Origin: Clostridium drakei
GTDB taxonomy: Bacteria > Bacillota > Clostridia > Clostridiales > Clostridiaceae
Length of the DNA stretch: 64,000 bases
Assembly (NCBI RefSeq): GCF_000633595.2
Contig: NZ_JIBU02000009.1
Span: 1 to 64,000 of the forward strand
Reading direction: 5' to 3'
In this document: positions 1-8,617 of the stretch, in pieces
Layout of the letters: each line of letters begins with the position of its first letter
How positions within the stretch are numbered: position 1 is the first letter of the stretch
The notes under the pieces: model-generated
What the model saw: only the letters and a program-made list of their open reading frames with translations
What the model was told of the DNA's origin: nothing
The model's database searches: none
Made by a program: the position numbers and the translations under genes

Positions 1-93
1 AAAACGATTATAATAAAGATGTCAATTGAAATATTTTCTAAAAATTAAACACTAGTGAACTTTTATATAAGATAATTCTTATCTAATATTATA

Positions 94-206
94 TTCTTAT
101 CCAGAGAGGTGGAGGGACTGGCCCTATGAAGCCCGACAACCGGCATTTTAATATGTATCGGTGTTAATTCCTGCAGAATATAGTTATATATTCTGAGAGA
201 TAAGAA
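94..206 (+). promoter_or_regulatory. SAM-I (S-box) riboswitch aptamer
   Basis: The 5' core reads CCAGAGAGGTGGAGGGACTG and is followed by GCCC, GAAGCC and CAACC, the conserved S-box order. The P1 helix pairs TTCTTATC (94-101) with GATAAGAA (199-206). Family knowledge: S-adenosylmethionine binding stabilises P1 and allows the downstream terminator to form, giving an OFF switch. The terminator and a small YezD-like gene follow, so sulfur or methionine supply should control that gene. Confidence 0.95.
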
Positions 207-237
207 AAGTAGATTTTTATGAAATGAAAATTTTTTA

Positions 238-274
238 AAGCTATCTTTCTTATAGAAGAAGGATAGCTTTTTTA
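238..274 (+). terminator. Riboswitch-controlled intrinsic terminator
   Basis: AAAGCTATC at 238-246 pairs with GATAGCTTT at 262-270, followed by a T run. It lies between the SAM-I aptamer and the start of the YezD-like gene, as expected for the expression platform. Confidence 0.9.
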
Positions 275-316
275 ATGAATTATAATCAATGTAAATATTA
301 AAAGGGGGAGACTAAA

Positions 317-475
317 GTGTCAAATAATAATAAAAGTAATAATGGTATTTCAGAAAAAAATCTAAATAAGCTTTTAGAGAGCTTAAAGGTTGTCAAGTAT
401 GGTTCTGTAACTTTAGTTATTCAAGATGGGGTGGTAGTTCAAATAGAAAGAAATGAAAAAATGAGAATAGTATGA
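317..475 (+). CDS. YezD-like small protein (DUF2292)
   Basis: A 52-residue protein starting at GTG, six bases after a strong GGGGGAG site. Its C-terminal half contains YGSVTLVIQDG and VVQIERNEK, which match my memory of the DUF2292/YezD family: a basic dimer-sized protein whose molecular role is not known. In other Firmicutes such genes often sit under S-box control beside sulfur assimilation genes. Here the SAM-I riboswitch and terminator lie directly upstream, supporting a link to sulfur metabolism. The family call rests on the VIQDG and QIERxEK pattern only. Confidence 0.8.
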   Translation: MSNNNKSNNGISEKNLNKLLESLKVVKYGSVTLVIQDGVVVQIERNEKMRIV

Positions 476-592
476 TTTTAAATAAATTTATCAAGAATGT
501 TATTAGCATATTCGAAATATATATTATATATTAAGGGATGTTTAAACATTGAATCTTTTATGAAATTGCAGTTTAAATTTGGAGGTGAATTT

Positions 593-928
593 ATGAACTA
601 TAAGGTAGCTTTTGTTAGTAATGATGGAAAAAGTGTAAACGAAAACTTTGAAACATCAAGAAAGCTTTTTATTTTTGAGATTAAAGAAGATATAGCAGAA
701 TATTTAGAAACTAGAGAAAGTAGTTTATGTTTTGAAGAGCGTGGACATAATGAAAAGCATATGAAAACGTTATTAAATTTAATATCGGATTGTAAGGCTA
801 TTTTTGTTAAAAATATAGGATATATGGCTTTAGTATTTTTAAAGTTTAATGGAATAAAAGCTTTTGAAACAGATTATAGTATAAATGATGTAATTGAAGG
901 AATATTAAGTTCTGCTTTTGAAATATAA
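593..928 (+). CDS. NifX/NifB C-terminal-like iron-molybdenum cofactor-type protein
   Basis: A 111-residue protein starting at the ATG seven bases after GGAGGTG. A longer in-frame start at 497 has no ribosome binding site. The fold pattern fits the dinitrogenase iron-molybdenum cofactor family (NifX, NafY, NifB C-terminus): an early strand KVAFVSNDGKSV with NENFETSRKLFIFEI, then a CKAIFVKNIGYMA strand-turn and a KAFETDYSI segment. Such proteins bind Fe-S or Mo cofactor precursors or act as small metal-cluster carriers. No nif genes are nearby, so a nitrogenase role is not implied. It follows the YezD-like gene by about 120 bases and may share its transcript. Confidence 0.65.
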   Translation: MNYKVAFVSNDGKSVNENFETSRKLFIFEIKEDIAEYLETRESSLCFEERGHNEKHMKTLLNLISDCKAIFVKNIGYMALVFLKFNGIKAFETDYSINDVIEGILSSAFEI

Positions 929-940
929 TTAAAGAATATT

Positions 941-990
941 AATAACACTACCATCATTAAAATGTATTTTAGTGGAGGTAGTGTTATTTT
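941..990 (+). terminator. Intrinsic terminator after the NifX-like gene
   Basis: AATAACACTACC (941-952) pairs with GGTAGTGTTATT across a short loop, ending in TTTT near 990. Confidence 0.85.
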
Positions 991-1042
991 ATGATATAAT
1001 TGATTTGATTACAGAAATAGGGAAAGGAGTTTAGTTTTTGTA

Positions 1043-1903
1043 ATGAAAAAAAAATTGGACGTAAATAAAACAATCACTACAGTAATTATTTTAAATGTAA
1101 TTCAAATAACTACGATTGTTATGGTGATATTGTACAATTATTTTCATAACAATGTTTTGAATTTTCAAGATAAATTTTACAGTGGAGAACTTTTGGTATA
1201 TTTAATTATATCCATAGGAATTATAAATAGTTTTTTTGCAATTAAGGATATTCGATCGTTAAATGGTAACAATGATGAATATAAAATGCTTAAAAGTACA
1301 TTAAAACAACTAGAGGAACTCAATAAAACCCTTAGGGCTCAAAGACATGATTTTATGAATCATTTGCAGGTAGTATATAGTCTTATGGAAATGGAAGAAT
1401 ATCATGATTCAAGAGAGTATATAGAAAAAGTATTTAAAGACATTCAAAAGGTAAACAAGGTATTAAAAACTGCTAATCCAGCAGTTAATGCACTGCTTCA
1501 AGCTAAAATACTTTATGGAGAAAAAAGAGGAATAAAAACAGAAATATTGATTACTTCCTCACTTCAAGATTTAAAGGTACCATCCTGGGAATTTTGCAGA
1601 GTACTTGGTAATATTGTGGATAATGCAATTTATGCACTTCAAGAAATAGATGGAGAAAGAATTATACAAATAGAACTATTTGAAGATTTAAAGTTGTATG
1701 GGTTTAAAATAAAGAACAATGGACCAGAAATTCCAGAAGAACTTGTGAAAAAAATTTTTAAAGCAGGAATAACTACAAAAGGTGAAAAAGGAGAAGGTAT
1801 GGGACTTGCTATTGTGAAGCATATACTACAGGAATATGAAGGGGGAATTAAAGTATTTACAGAAAATGAATTTACTGTTTTTCAAGGATGGATTCCAAGA
1901 TAA
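1043..1903 (+). CDS. Sensor histidine kinase, Spo0B-type/GHKL
   Basis: A 286-residue membrane sensor kinase. Two hydrophobic segments lie at about residues 11-33 and 50-67 with only a short loop between, so the sensor part is minimal. The phosphoacceptor lies in a Spo0B-like helix, RHDFMNHLQ, with His102. The ATPase part has an N box (NIVDNAIYAL, Asn190/Asn194) and a G box (GEGMGLAIVKH, near 250-260). This architecture is typical of CitA/DcuS and natural-competence-type kinases that pair with LytTR or similar regulators. The nearest regulator is the LytTR gene at 4052, with nfeD-floA and an unknown gene between them. The ligand is unknown. Confidence 0.88.
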   Translation: MKKKLDVNKTITTVIILNVIQITTIVMVILYNYFHNNVLNFQDKFYSGELLVYLIISIGIINSFFAIKDIRSLNGNNDEYKMLKSTLKQLEELNKTLRAQRHDFMNHLQVVYSLMEMEEYHDSREYIEKVFKDIQKVNKVLKTANPAVNALLQAKILYGEKRGIKTEILITSSLQDLKVPSWEFCRVLGNIVDNAIYALQEIDGERIIQIELFEDLKLYGFKIKNNGPEIPEELVKKIFKAGITTKGEKGEGMGLAIVKHILQEYEGGIKVFTENEFTVFQGWIPR

Positions 1904-2117
1904 ATAAAGTTTTTAGCGTTTGTAAAGTATATTAATGATTATTAGAAAAAATTTTTGTTATTATATCAGTATAAATTATCAAATAGAACTTCAAAGATGA
2001 CATTTTAAACTAAATTATGTATTTTTGAACTACTATGCATTCATTTTAATCTATGTAGGAAGTATTATATTAGTATAGACAGATAGAAAGAAGTTATAAT
2101 TAAAGGAGGAGGGAGAA

Positions 2118-2618
2118 ATGGAGCTGGTAAGTTTTTTGTCTACTATAAGTTGGATTGCCATATTATGTTTCTCATTTGGATTTTTGCTGGTAGTTATAGA
2201 AATGTTTCATCCTGGATTTGGAATACCAGGGATTTTCGGAGCTATATTTTTAATAATGGGCATAGTAATAACAGCAAGAAGTATTATGGAAGCATTGATT
2301 TTAGTTAGTATCATCATTGCAGTGTTAGGAGTAGCTCTTACTTTAGTTCTGCGATCTGCAACTAAAGGTAGACTTTCAAAAATACTGATTTTGCGTGAAA
2401 CCCAAAAGAAAGAAACGGGATATACAGGCTCCGAGGATTTACAATATTTTGTGGGTCAACAGGGAATTACTCTTACAATTTTGAGACCAGCTGGTATTGC
2501 AGATTTTAATGGCATAAAAATGGATGTGGTTTCAGAAGGAGAATTTATACCAAAAGGTGAGAATGTAAAGATCATAAAGGTAGAAGGAAGAATAATTGTA
2601 GTTAGAAAAATATTTTAG
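2118..2618 (+). CDS. NfeD-like membrane protein
   Basis: A 166-residue protein with three or four hydrophobic segments in its first 90 residues and a soluble C-terminal domain of about 65 residues (from GQQGITL to the end), the OB-fold layout of NfeD proteins. Family knowledge: NfeD proteins accompany flotillins or stomatins, often in one operon, and are thought to act with them in membrane organisation. Here floA begins 23 bases downstream, which supports the call. AGGAGGAGGG precedes the ATG. A gap of about 215 bases separates it from the kinase, so it may have its own promoter, although I see no clear consensus. Confidence 0.85.
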   Translation: MELVSFLSTISWIAILCFSFGFLLVVIEMFHPGFGIPGIFGAIFLIMGIVITARSIMEALILVSIIIAVLGVALTLVLRSATKGRLSKILILRETQKKETGYTGSEDLQYFVGQQGITLTILRPAGIADFNGIKMDVVSEGEFIPKGENVKIIKVEGRIIVVRKIF

Positions 2619-2640
2619 AAAATGAGGAGGAATGGATATT

Positions 2641-3633
2641 ATGAATGGTCCTATTACTGTAGTTGTATTTTTAGGAATAATCATAATTTTTTTAGCATTG
2701 TTTTTTAGTTTTGTACCAGTAGGTCTTTGGATTTCAGCATTAGCTGCAAATGTAAAGGTAAGTATTTTCAATTTAGTGGGAATGAGACTTAGAAGAGTTC
2801 AACCTAGAAGAATAGTTTTTCCATTAATAAAGGCAACAAAGGCAGGTTTAGAGGTTAGTGTAAATCAATTAGAAGCACACTATTTAGCTGGTGGAAATGT
2901 AGATCAAGTAGTGGATGCACTTATTGCCGCTCATAGAGCAGATTTTAAATTACCATTCGAAAGAGCAGCAGCAATAGATCTTGCAGGTAGAGATGTACTT
3001 GAAGCTGTAAAAATGAGTGTTAATCCAAAGGTAATTGAAACACCTAATGTTTCAGGTGTTGCAAAAGATGGAATTGAGCTTTTAGCAAAAGCAAGGGTAA
3101 CAGTAAGGGCAAACTTAGAAAGATTAATAGGTGGAGCTGGTGAAGCTACAGTAATTGCTAGAGTTGGAGAAGGTATTGTAACTACAGTTGGTACATCTAC
3201 TTCACATAAAGAAGTTTTGGAAAATCCAGATGCTATATCTAAAACAGTTTTAGCAAAAGGATTGGATGCAGGTACTGCCTTTGAAATACTATCGATAGAT
3301 ATTGCTGATGTAGATGTAGGAAGAAATATAGGAGCACAACTTCAAACCCTTCAAGCAGAAGCAGATAAAAATATTGCCCAGGCAAAGGCAGAGGAAAGAA
3401 GAGCTATGGCAGTAGCAAGAGAGCAGGAAATGAGAGCTGCTGTAGTGGAAGCAGAAGCAGAAGTACCAAGAGCTATGGCTCAAGCTTTAAGAGAAGGAAA
3501 ATTAGGAGTAATGGATTATTATGATATGCAAAATGTAATATCAGATACAAGAATGAGAGAATCTATATCTAAAGTTGGCGATAAAAAAGATAAAAAGACC
3601 TCATATGGCAATCCTAGTGATGTTAAGGAGTAA
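2641..3633 (+). CDS. floA: Flotillin-like protein FloA
   Basis: A 330-residue protein starting at the ATG ten bases after GAGGAGG; an upstream ATG at 2632 is too close to that site. One N-terminal membrane segment is followed by an SPFH-type region and an Ala/Glu-rich coiled coil ([19 protein letters not shown] and following), then a region near [12 protein letters not shown]. FloA scaffolds functional membrane microdomains in Bacillus and affects signalling and protease activity. The nfeD-floA pair is conserved in Firmicutes. The 135-residue gene that follows sits where Bacillus has yqfB, although I cannot show homology. Confidence 0.93.
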   Translation: MNGPITVVVFLGIIIIFLALFFSFVPVGLWISALAANVKVSIFNLVGMRLRRVQPRRIVFPLIKATKAGLEVSVNQLEAHYLAGGNVDQVVDALIAAHRADFKLPFERAAAIDLAGRDVLEAVKMSVNPKVIETPNVSGVAKDGIELLAKARVTVRANLERLIGGAGEATVIARVGEGIVTTVGTSTSHKEVLENPDAISKTVLAKGLDAGTAFEILSIDIADVDVGRNIGAQLQTLQAEADKNIAQAKAEERRAMAVAREQEMRAAVVEAEAEVPRAMAQALREGKLGVMDYYDMQNVISDTRMRESISKVGDKKDKKTSYGNPSDVKE

Positions 3634-3639
3634 AAGATT

Positions 3640-4047
3640 ATGAGTGATTTTGATAATTTGGTGGATATTATTTTTGATTCAGGAAAAGTGTTAAAAGACA
3701 TTATAAAAGCCTCCAGTGAAAAAGCAAGAAAAGTAACTAATAAAACTAAAGGTAATATTTTTGATGATACTGATAGTAAAGATGATTATGATTGGCTAAA
3801 AGGAAAAAAATTGCAAGAAGATACACAAAAGAATTTAAGTTTTCCATATGATATAGGAGAAAGCGAAAATGCAGAACTTGAAAGAAATATAGAATATGAA
3901 AAAGCTAAAGCTCAAGAATTAAAAAAGAGATTAGAAGAAAGAACAACAATGAATTTAGAATTAAAAGAAGAAAATATTATGCAGGCTATAGTATATTCAG
4001 AGATATTAGGCAAACCTAGAGCAAAAAGAAGAAGAAGTAGGTGGTGA
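3640..4047 (+). CDS. Unrecognised charged protein downstream of floA
   Basis: A 135-residue soluble, highly charged protein that I do not recognise. The middle is rich in Asp (FDDTDSKDDYDW). Residues of about 85-120 form a likely coiled coil (ELERNIEYEKAKAQELKKRLEER), and the C-terminus is very basic (GKPRAKRRRSRW). There is no signal peptide or membrane segment. It starts 6 bases after the floA stop and ends 4 bases before the LytTR gene start, so the four genes nfeD, floA, this gene and the regulator look like one transcript. A partner or adaptor for FloA is possible from position alone. Confidence 0.7.
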   Translation: MSDFDNLVDIIFDSGKVLKDIIKASSEKARKVTNKTKGNIFDDTDSKDDYDWLKGKKLQEDTQKNLSFPYDIGESENAELERNIEYEKAKAQELKKRLEERTTMNLELKEENIMQAIVYSEILGKPRAKRRRSRW

Positions 4048-4051
4048 TTTA

Positions 4052-4795
4052 TTGGAGCTTAAAGTTCTTATTGGAGACGATGAAGAAGGCATGAGAATGG
4101 TGTTAAAAAAAGCCATTGAAAAAATAGATGGATTTAAATTAGTAGGAGAGGCAGCTGATGGAGAAGCTGTTCTCTCTTTTGTAGAGGAAAAACATCCTGA
4201 AATTATATTTTTAGATGTAGAAATGCCCAAATTGAATGGGGTGGAATGTGCAAAGAGAATAATGGATATAAATCCAAGAACTATAATTATTTTTGTTACA
4301 GCACATGATGCATATATGTCTGATGCATTTCAACTTTATGCCTTTGATTATATTGTAAAGCCTTTTAAGTTGGATAGAATTTATCAAACTTTAAATCGAA
4401 TAAAAACTTTAAATGATGTTCAAAGCGAAGAAAATATGTATAAGATAATTCGACATGAAAAAGGACTAGATAAAATATTAATAAGGAATAAAGATGGCAT
4501 AAGCTTTGTAGATATGAAGGATATAGTGATTATACAAAGAGAGGATAGAAATACAGTTATATACACAGTGGATAATTCTTATATTACTTCTGAAGGTATG
4601 AGTGAATTAGAAGAAAGATTGGATAAATCATTGTTTTTTAGAAGCCACAAGTCTTATATTATCAATTTGTCCATGATTAGTAAAATATATCCTTATGGAA
4701 GATGGACTTATATAGTGAAACTAAAAAATACAGATAAGGATGCGCTTATTACTCATGAAAGATACGAAATGCTTAAAAAAATGTTTAGCTTTTAA
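4052..4795 (+). CDS. LytTR-family response regulator
   Basis: A 247-residue regulator starting at TTG after GGTGG, 4 bases from the previous stop. The receiver domain (about 1-120) has acidic residues Asp9/Asp10, phosphoacceptor Asp55 in FLDVEMPK, and the lysine of YIVKPF. The C-terminal half (about 140-245) is a LytTR DNA-binding domain with the FFRSHKSYIINL signature. It probably partners the GHKL kinase at 1043, a common pairing, though separated by three genes. The last bases of the gene form part of a perfect 19-base inverted repeat. Confidence 0.9.
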   Translation: MELKVLIGDDEEGMRMVLKKAIEKIDGFKLVGEAADGEAVLSFVEEKHPEIIFLDVEMPKLNGVECAKRIMDINPRTIIIFVTAHDAYMSDAFQLYAFDYIVKPFKLDRIYQTLNRIKTLNDVQSEENMYKIIRHEKGLDKILIRNKDGISFVDMKDIVIIQREDRNTVIYTVDNSYITSEGMSELEERLDKSLFFRSHKSYIINLSMISKIYPYGRWTYIVKLKNTDKDALITHERYEMLKKMFSF

Positions 4796-4823
4796 ATTTT
4801 TATAATTTAAAAGCTAAACATTT
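4779..4823 (-). terminator. Terminator overlapping the 3' end of the LytTR gene
   Basis: AAATGTTTAGCTTTTAAAT at 4779-4797 is exactly complementary to 4805-4823, leaving a seven-base loop. On the minus strand a T tract follows, so it suits termination of the permease transcribed toward it. Only AT-rich sequence without a long T run follows on the plus strand. The left arm lies inside the last codons of the convergent regulator. Confidence 0.8.
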
Positions 4824-4874
4824 GAACTTAATAAAAATATTGCTTTGCATTATGCTTAAACTGTGAAAGTTGAA

Positions 4875-6272
4875 TTATTCAGATTTAGTTACTTTATTAG
4901 CATTCTTTTTATTCATGCCTTTTCCATAGTAGAAAGCAACTAATATTATAAGCCAAATTGGTCCTACAATAACTGCTATTAAAGTATCTGGACTTAAGCA
5001 CATAACTACAAGTACAAATATTAAAAATGCTATACTAATGTAGTTTGCATAAGGATATCCATTCATAGGAAACTTTAATTTTTTTGTTTCTTCAGGAGTA
5101 AGAGATTTTCTAAATTTCATTTGAGCTAGTAATATTATAAACCAAGAAAAAATTCCTGCAAAAGTTGCAATACTCGTAACATAAGCAAATACTTTAGCTG
5201 GAACAACATAGTTAAGAAAAACACCTATAAGCATGAAAAACGCAGAAATTAAAATTGCATTACTAGGAACTTGTGATTTACTAAGTTTTCCAAAGGATTT
5301 TGGAGCTGAACCTTGAAGAGAAAGATTGTAAAGCATACGACCTGTGGTGAAAATACCACTGTTACAAGAAGATAAGGCTGCAGTTAATACAACGAAATTT
5401 ATAATACCTGCTGCTGCTGCAATCCCCAATTTGCTAAATGTTAAAACAAATGGACTGCCTATTGTTCCTATTTGATTCCAAGGATAAAGTGACATAATTA
5501 CAAATAATGCACCTACGTAAAATATCATTATTCTATAAAAAACTTTATTAATAGCTGATGGTATTGTTTTTTCAGGATTTTTTGCTTCACCAGCTGTAAC
5601 ACCTATAAGTTCGATACCAACAAAAGCAAAGGCAACCATTACTAAGGCCATAACTGGACCTTTTATTCCTTTGGCGAAAAAACCGCCATGACTCCATAAG
5701 TTTGAGATACCAATAGGAATACCTTTATTACCAATTCCTGTAATAATGATAACTAATCCTATAATAATCATAAGAACAATAGTAACAACTTTTATAAGTG
5801 CGAACCAGAATTCAAATTCTCCAAAGGCTTTAACTGCTGTTAAGTTTACTATGGACATTATAACAACAGCACCAAGGGCTGATAACCATTGAGGAATGCC
5901 AGGAAACCAGAAATTAACATAAACACCTACAGCGGTAACTTCAGCCATACAAGTAACAATCCACATAAACCAATAAGTCCATCCAGTCAAATATCCAGCA
6001 AGAGGTCCGATAAATTCATTAGCATAAGCACTAAATGAACCAGCAACAGGATGTTCAACTGCTATCTCTCCAAGTGCACGCATAATAAAGAATAAAATAG
6101 CTCCACCACCAGCGTAAGCCAATAGAAGTGCAGGACCAGCTGTTTGAATAGCTGCTGCGGATCCAAGGAATAAACCAACACCAATTGCACCACCAAGAGC
6201 CATAAGTTGAATATGTCTCTCTTCTAAACCACGATGAAGTTCCTCATTTAGGCCAGTGTTATCCTTGCTCAT
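4875..6272 (-). CDS. Amino-acid permease, APC superfamily AAT family
   Basis: A 465-residue integral membrane protein. The start is the second in-frame ATG because GAGGGGG lies directly before it; the first ATG overlaps that site. The N-terminus has the AAT signature RGLEERHIQLMALGGAIGVG, followed by about twelve hydrophobic segments. The conserved GxIGxG-like substrate loop (GGAIGVGLFLGS) is present. The family imports amino acids such as GABA, proline, aromatic or basic amino acids by proton symport; the substrate cannot be read here. It is transcribed alone, convergent with the LytTR gene and divergent from metNIQ-1. Confidence 0.9.
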   Translation of the reverse strand: MSKDNTGLNEELHRGLEERHIQLMALGGAIGVGLFLGSAAAIQTAGPALLLAYAGGGAILFFIMRALGEIAVEHPVAGSFSAYANEFIGPLAGYLTGWTYWFMWIVTCMAEVTAVGVYVNFWFPGIPQWLSALGAVVIMSIVNLTAVKAFGEFEFWFALIKVVTIVLMIIIGLVIIITGIGNKGIPIGISNLWSHGGFFAKGIKGPVMALVMVAFAFVGIELIGVTAGEAKNPEKTIPSAINKVFYRIMIFYVGALFVIMSLYPWNQIGTIGSPFVLTFSKLGIAAAAGIINFVVLTAALSSCNSGIFTTGRMLYNLSLQGSAPKSFGKLSKSQVPSNAILISAFFMLIGVFLNYVVPAKVFAYVTSIATFAGIFSWFIILLAQMKFRKSLTPEETKKLKFPMNGYPYANYISIAFLIFVLVVMCLSPDTLIAVIVGPIWLIILVAFYYGKGMNKKNANKVTKSE

Positions 6273-6886
6273 TTTAATCCCCCTCATAAAATTAATTAAT
6301 AATTTTTAAAACAGATTATTAATCACTGTATAGACATATATATAATCTTATTAACACCTCCTTAAATTTCATAGATATTGTTTGGAAATTTATAGATTAA
6401 TAATAACGTTTTCATAGGATATTTTAACAATTCTATTAATTTATAAGATATATGCAAGTTGTGCAAACTCAATATTAATGAAAGATTGAAAAATGAGCGA
6501 TTTCATAGAGGCACTATTAAATGATATTCATGAGAAGCTTAAAAAATTCATTGAAATAGTAGTATGGATACATTATTAGTGTATAACAAAACATAATAGA
6601 ATAACATTGATTTATAATATTTTAATATTTGATTAAAGCATGTATAGAGGTTAGAATGTAAATTGATAAGAATCCTGTCAAAATTTGATGTAATTAAGCT
6701 ATTTTAATGTTATATAAATCACTATGCAAAAAATTAAAGTGAGAAAAATAGTTACTAATACCTATATTAAGAGTAAGTATTTATTGGATTATTATTTTTG
6801 TGAAAATTGTGGACAATCAATATAGATGGAATTCAGATATTATTACATATTTTATTTGTTGTTATAATTATAAAATTTAATAAATA
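6273..6886. other. Long divergent intergenic region
   Basis: About 614 bases between the permease and metN-1. I see no aptamer resembling an S-box or T-box. A 28-codon frame starting at 6493 has no ribosome binding site. A 19-base string at 6409-6427 (TTTTCATAGGATATTTTAA) recurs with one change upstream of the second APC permease at 57196. The rest is AT-rich with no structure I can support. Confidence 0.5.
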
Positions 6887-6901
6887 AGGAGAAGAGGGAT
6901 T

Positions 6902-7894
6902 TTGATAACTTCAATTGGATTGAAAAAAGTTTATGAAAATAAAAATATTGTATTAGAAGATATTAATTTTAAAGTTGAAAAAGGAGATGTTTATGGTCTT
7001 GTTGGCAGAAGTGGAGCTGGAAAGTCAACACTTTTGAGATGCATTAATGGTTTAACAGATTATCAGGATGGAAGCATGAAGGTTAATGGCCATGAAGTTA
7101 AAGATTTAAACACAAAGCAGATAAAAGAATTTAGAAAAAATATTGGTATGATTTTTCAGCATTTTTCTTTATTAGAGAGAAAGAGTATTTATGATAACAT
7201 TGCTTTGCCTATGAGATGTTGGAAGTATTCAAAAAAGGAAATTGATAGTAAGGTTAATGAACTACTTGAATTAGTGGAACTAAAAGATAAAGCTGGAGCA
7301 AGACCAAGAAACTTGAGTGGTGGTCAGAAGCAAAGAGTTGCAATTGCAAGGGCTTTGACCATGAATCCAAGCATTTTGTTGTGTGACGAAGCAACGTCAG
7401 CACTTGATCCTAGTACAACAAACTCTATATTAGATTTGTTAAGGGATATAAATAAAAAAATTGGAATTACCATAGTATTAGTTACTCATGAAATGTCTGT
7501 TATTCAAAGAATTTGTAATAAAGTATCTATTTTAGAAAACGGCAAAATAGCTTCTCAGGGAACAGTTAAGGATATATTTTTAAATCAGCCACCAGCTTTA
7601 AAACGTTTAATAGGAGTTGAAAATAGTGAATTGCCTGAAAAAGGTAGAAATATACGATTTATGTACAGAGTTGAAAAATTAGAAGGTTCAGAATTAATTG
7701 TTAGAATTGTAAATGAACTGAATATCAAATTTTCTATTATGGAAAGTTCTACTCAATCATATAGAAATGATAAAATATCTACTTTTGTTATAAACATAGA
7801 TGATAGTAATTTTAATTTAGTTACTAATTATTTAGATAAAAATAAAGTAGAATGGATGGAAATTAAAAATGATGGAAATGAGGTGAGAAATTGA
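6902..7894 (+). CDS. metN: Methionine-type ABC importer ATPase (MetN), copy 1
   Basis: A 330-residue ATPase starting at TTG after AAGGAGAAGAGGG. Walker A GRSGAGKST lies at residues 35-43, the Q-loop glutamine in MIFQHF near 86, signature LSGGQKQR at 138-145 and Walker B ILLCDEATSAL near 158. The C-terminal ~90 residues form a NIL-type regulatory domain. Family knowledge: MetN powers uptake of methionine and related compounds, and the NIL domain senses intracellular methionine to close the transporter. Its stop overlaps the metI start (TTGA). A close paralogue starts at 11248. Confidence 0.92.
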   Translation: MITSIGLKKVYENKNIVLEDINFKVEKGDVYGLVGRSGAGKSTLLRCINGLTDYQDGSMKVNGHEVKDLNTKQIKEFRKNIGMIFQHFSLLERKSIYDNIALPMRCWKYSKKEIDSKVNELLELVELKDKAGARPRNLSGGQKQRVAIARALTMNPSILLCDEATSALDPSTTNSILDLLRDINKKIGITIVLVTHEMSVIQRICNKVSILENGKIASQGTVKDIFLNQPPALKRLIGVENSELPEKGRNIRFMYRVEKLEGSELIVRIVNELNIKFSIMESSTQSYRNDKISTFVINIDDSNFNLVTNYLDKNKVEWMEIKNDGNEVRN

Positions 7895-8553
7895 GCGATT
7901 ATACATTAACTGAAATTATTAATATGTTGATTTTACCAGCACTTGGAGAAACTGTAAGAATGGTTTTTATATCAGGTATGTTGGGAACCTTTTTAGGATT
8001 TTTCGTGGGGATCATTCTGGTAATTTGTGATGACAATGGACTTCAGCCTAATAAAGTTATTCATAGAATATTGGATACTGTAGTGAATGTAATTCGTTCT
8101 TTTCCATTTGTTATATTGATGATTTCTATTATTCCTTTAACAAGAATTATTACTGGAAGCTCTATAGGGCAAGCAGCAGCTATTGTTCCACTGACAACGG
8201 CAATTACACCATTTATTGCCCGTATTTTTCAAAGTAGTTTTAAAGAAGTGGATTCATCACTTATTGAAGCGGCAAAATCCTTTGGCGCTTCAAACAAGCA
8301 GATTATTTTCAATGTAATGTTAGTTGAAGCATTACCTTCAATAATTTCAGGTATGAGCCTAGCTATAATAAACTTGTTAGGTGCAACAGCAATGGCAGGA
8401 GCAATTGGAGCTGGAGGTTTAGGTGCAGTAGCTTTAACCCATGGCTATCAAAATTTTAATCAGAAAATTATGTATTCAATAGTTGTAGTATTAATTGTAT
8501 TAGTATGTTTAATTCAATATAGTGGTGATACGCTTTACAAAAAATTGAAATAG
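7891..8553 (+). CDS. metI: Methionine-type ABC importer permease (MetI), copy 1
   Basis: A 220-residue permease starting at TTG overlapping the metN stop, preceded by GAGGTGAG. It has five hydrophobic segments and the EAA loop that docks on the ATPase (EAAKSFGASNKQIIFNVMLVEALP, of which EAAKSFGAS is diagnostic). Translational coupling with metN fits stoichiometric assembly of a MetN2-MetI2 complex. The binding-protein gene follows after 64 bases. Confidence 0.92.
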   Translation: MSDYTLTEIINMLILPALGETVRMVFISGMLGTFLGFFVGIILVICDDNGLQPNKVIHRILDTVVNVIRSFPFVILMISIIPLTRIITGSSIGQAAAIVPLTTAITPFIARIFQSSFKEVDSSLIEAAKSFGASNKQIIFNVMLVEALPSIISGMSLAIINLLGATAMAGAIGAGGLGAVALTHGYQNFNQKIMYSIVVVLIVLVCLIQYSGDTLYKKLK

Positions 8554-8617
8554 CATATTATATTTTTAATTAATCTATTTATCTATACAAATTTTATTTT
8601 TTTAAGGAGGAAAACTT

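Noticed and set aside
6493-6579. A 28-codon frame in the permease/metN intergenic region
   Set aside because: There is no ribosome binding site and no recognisable protein pattern; length is within chance for AT-rich DNA.
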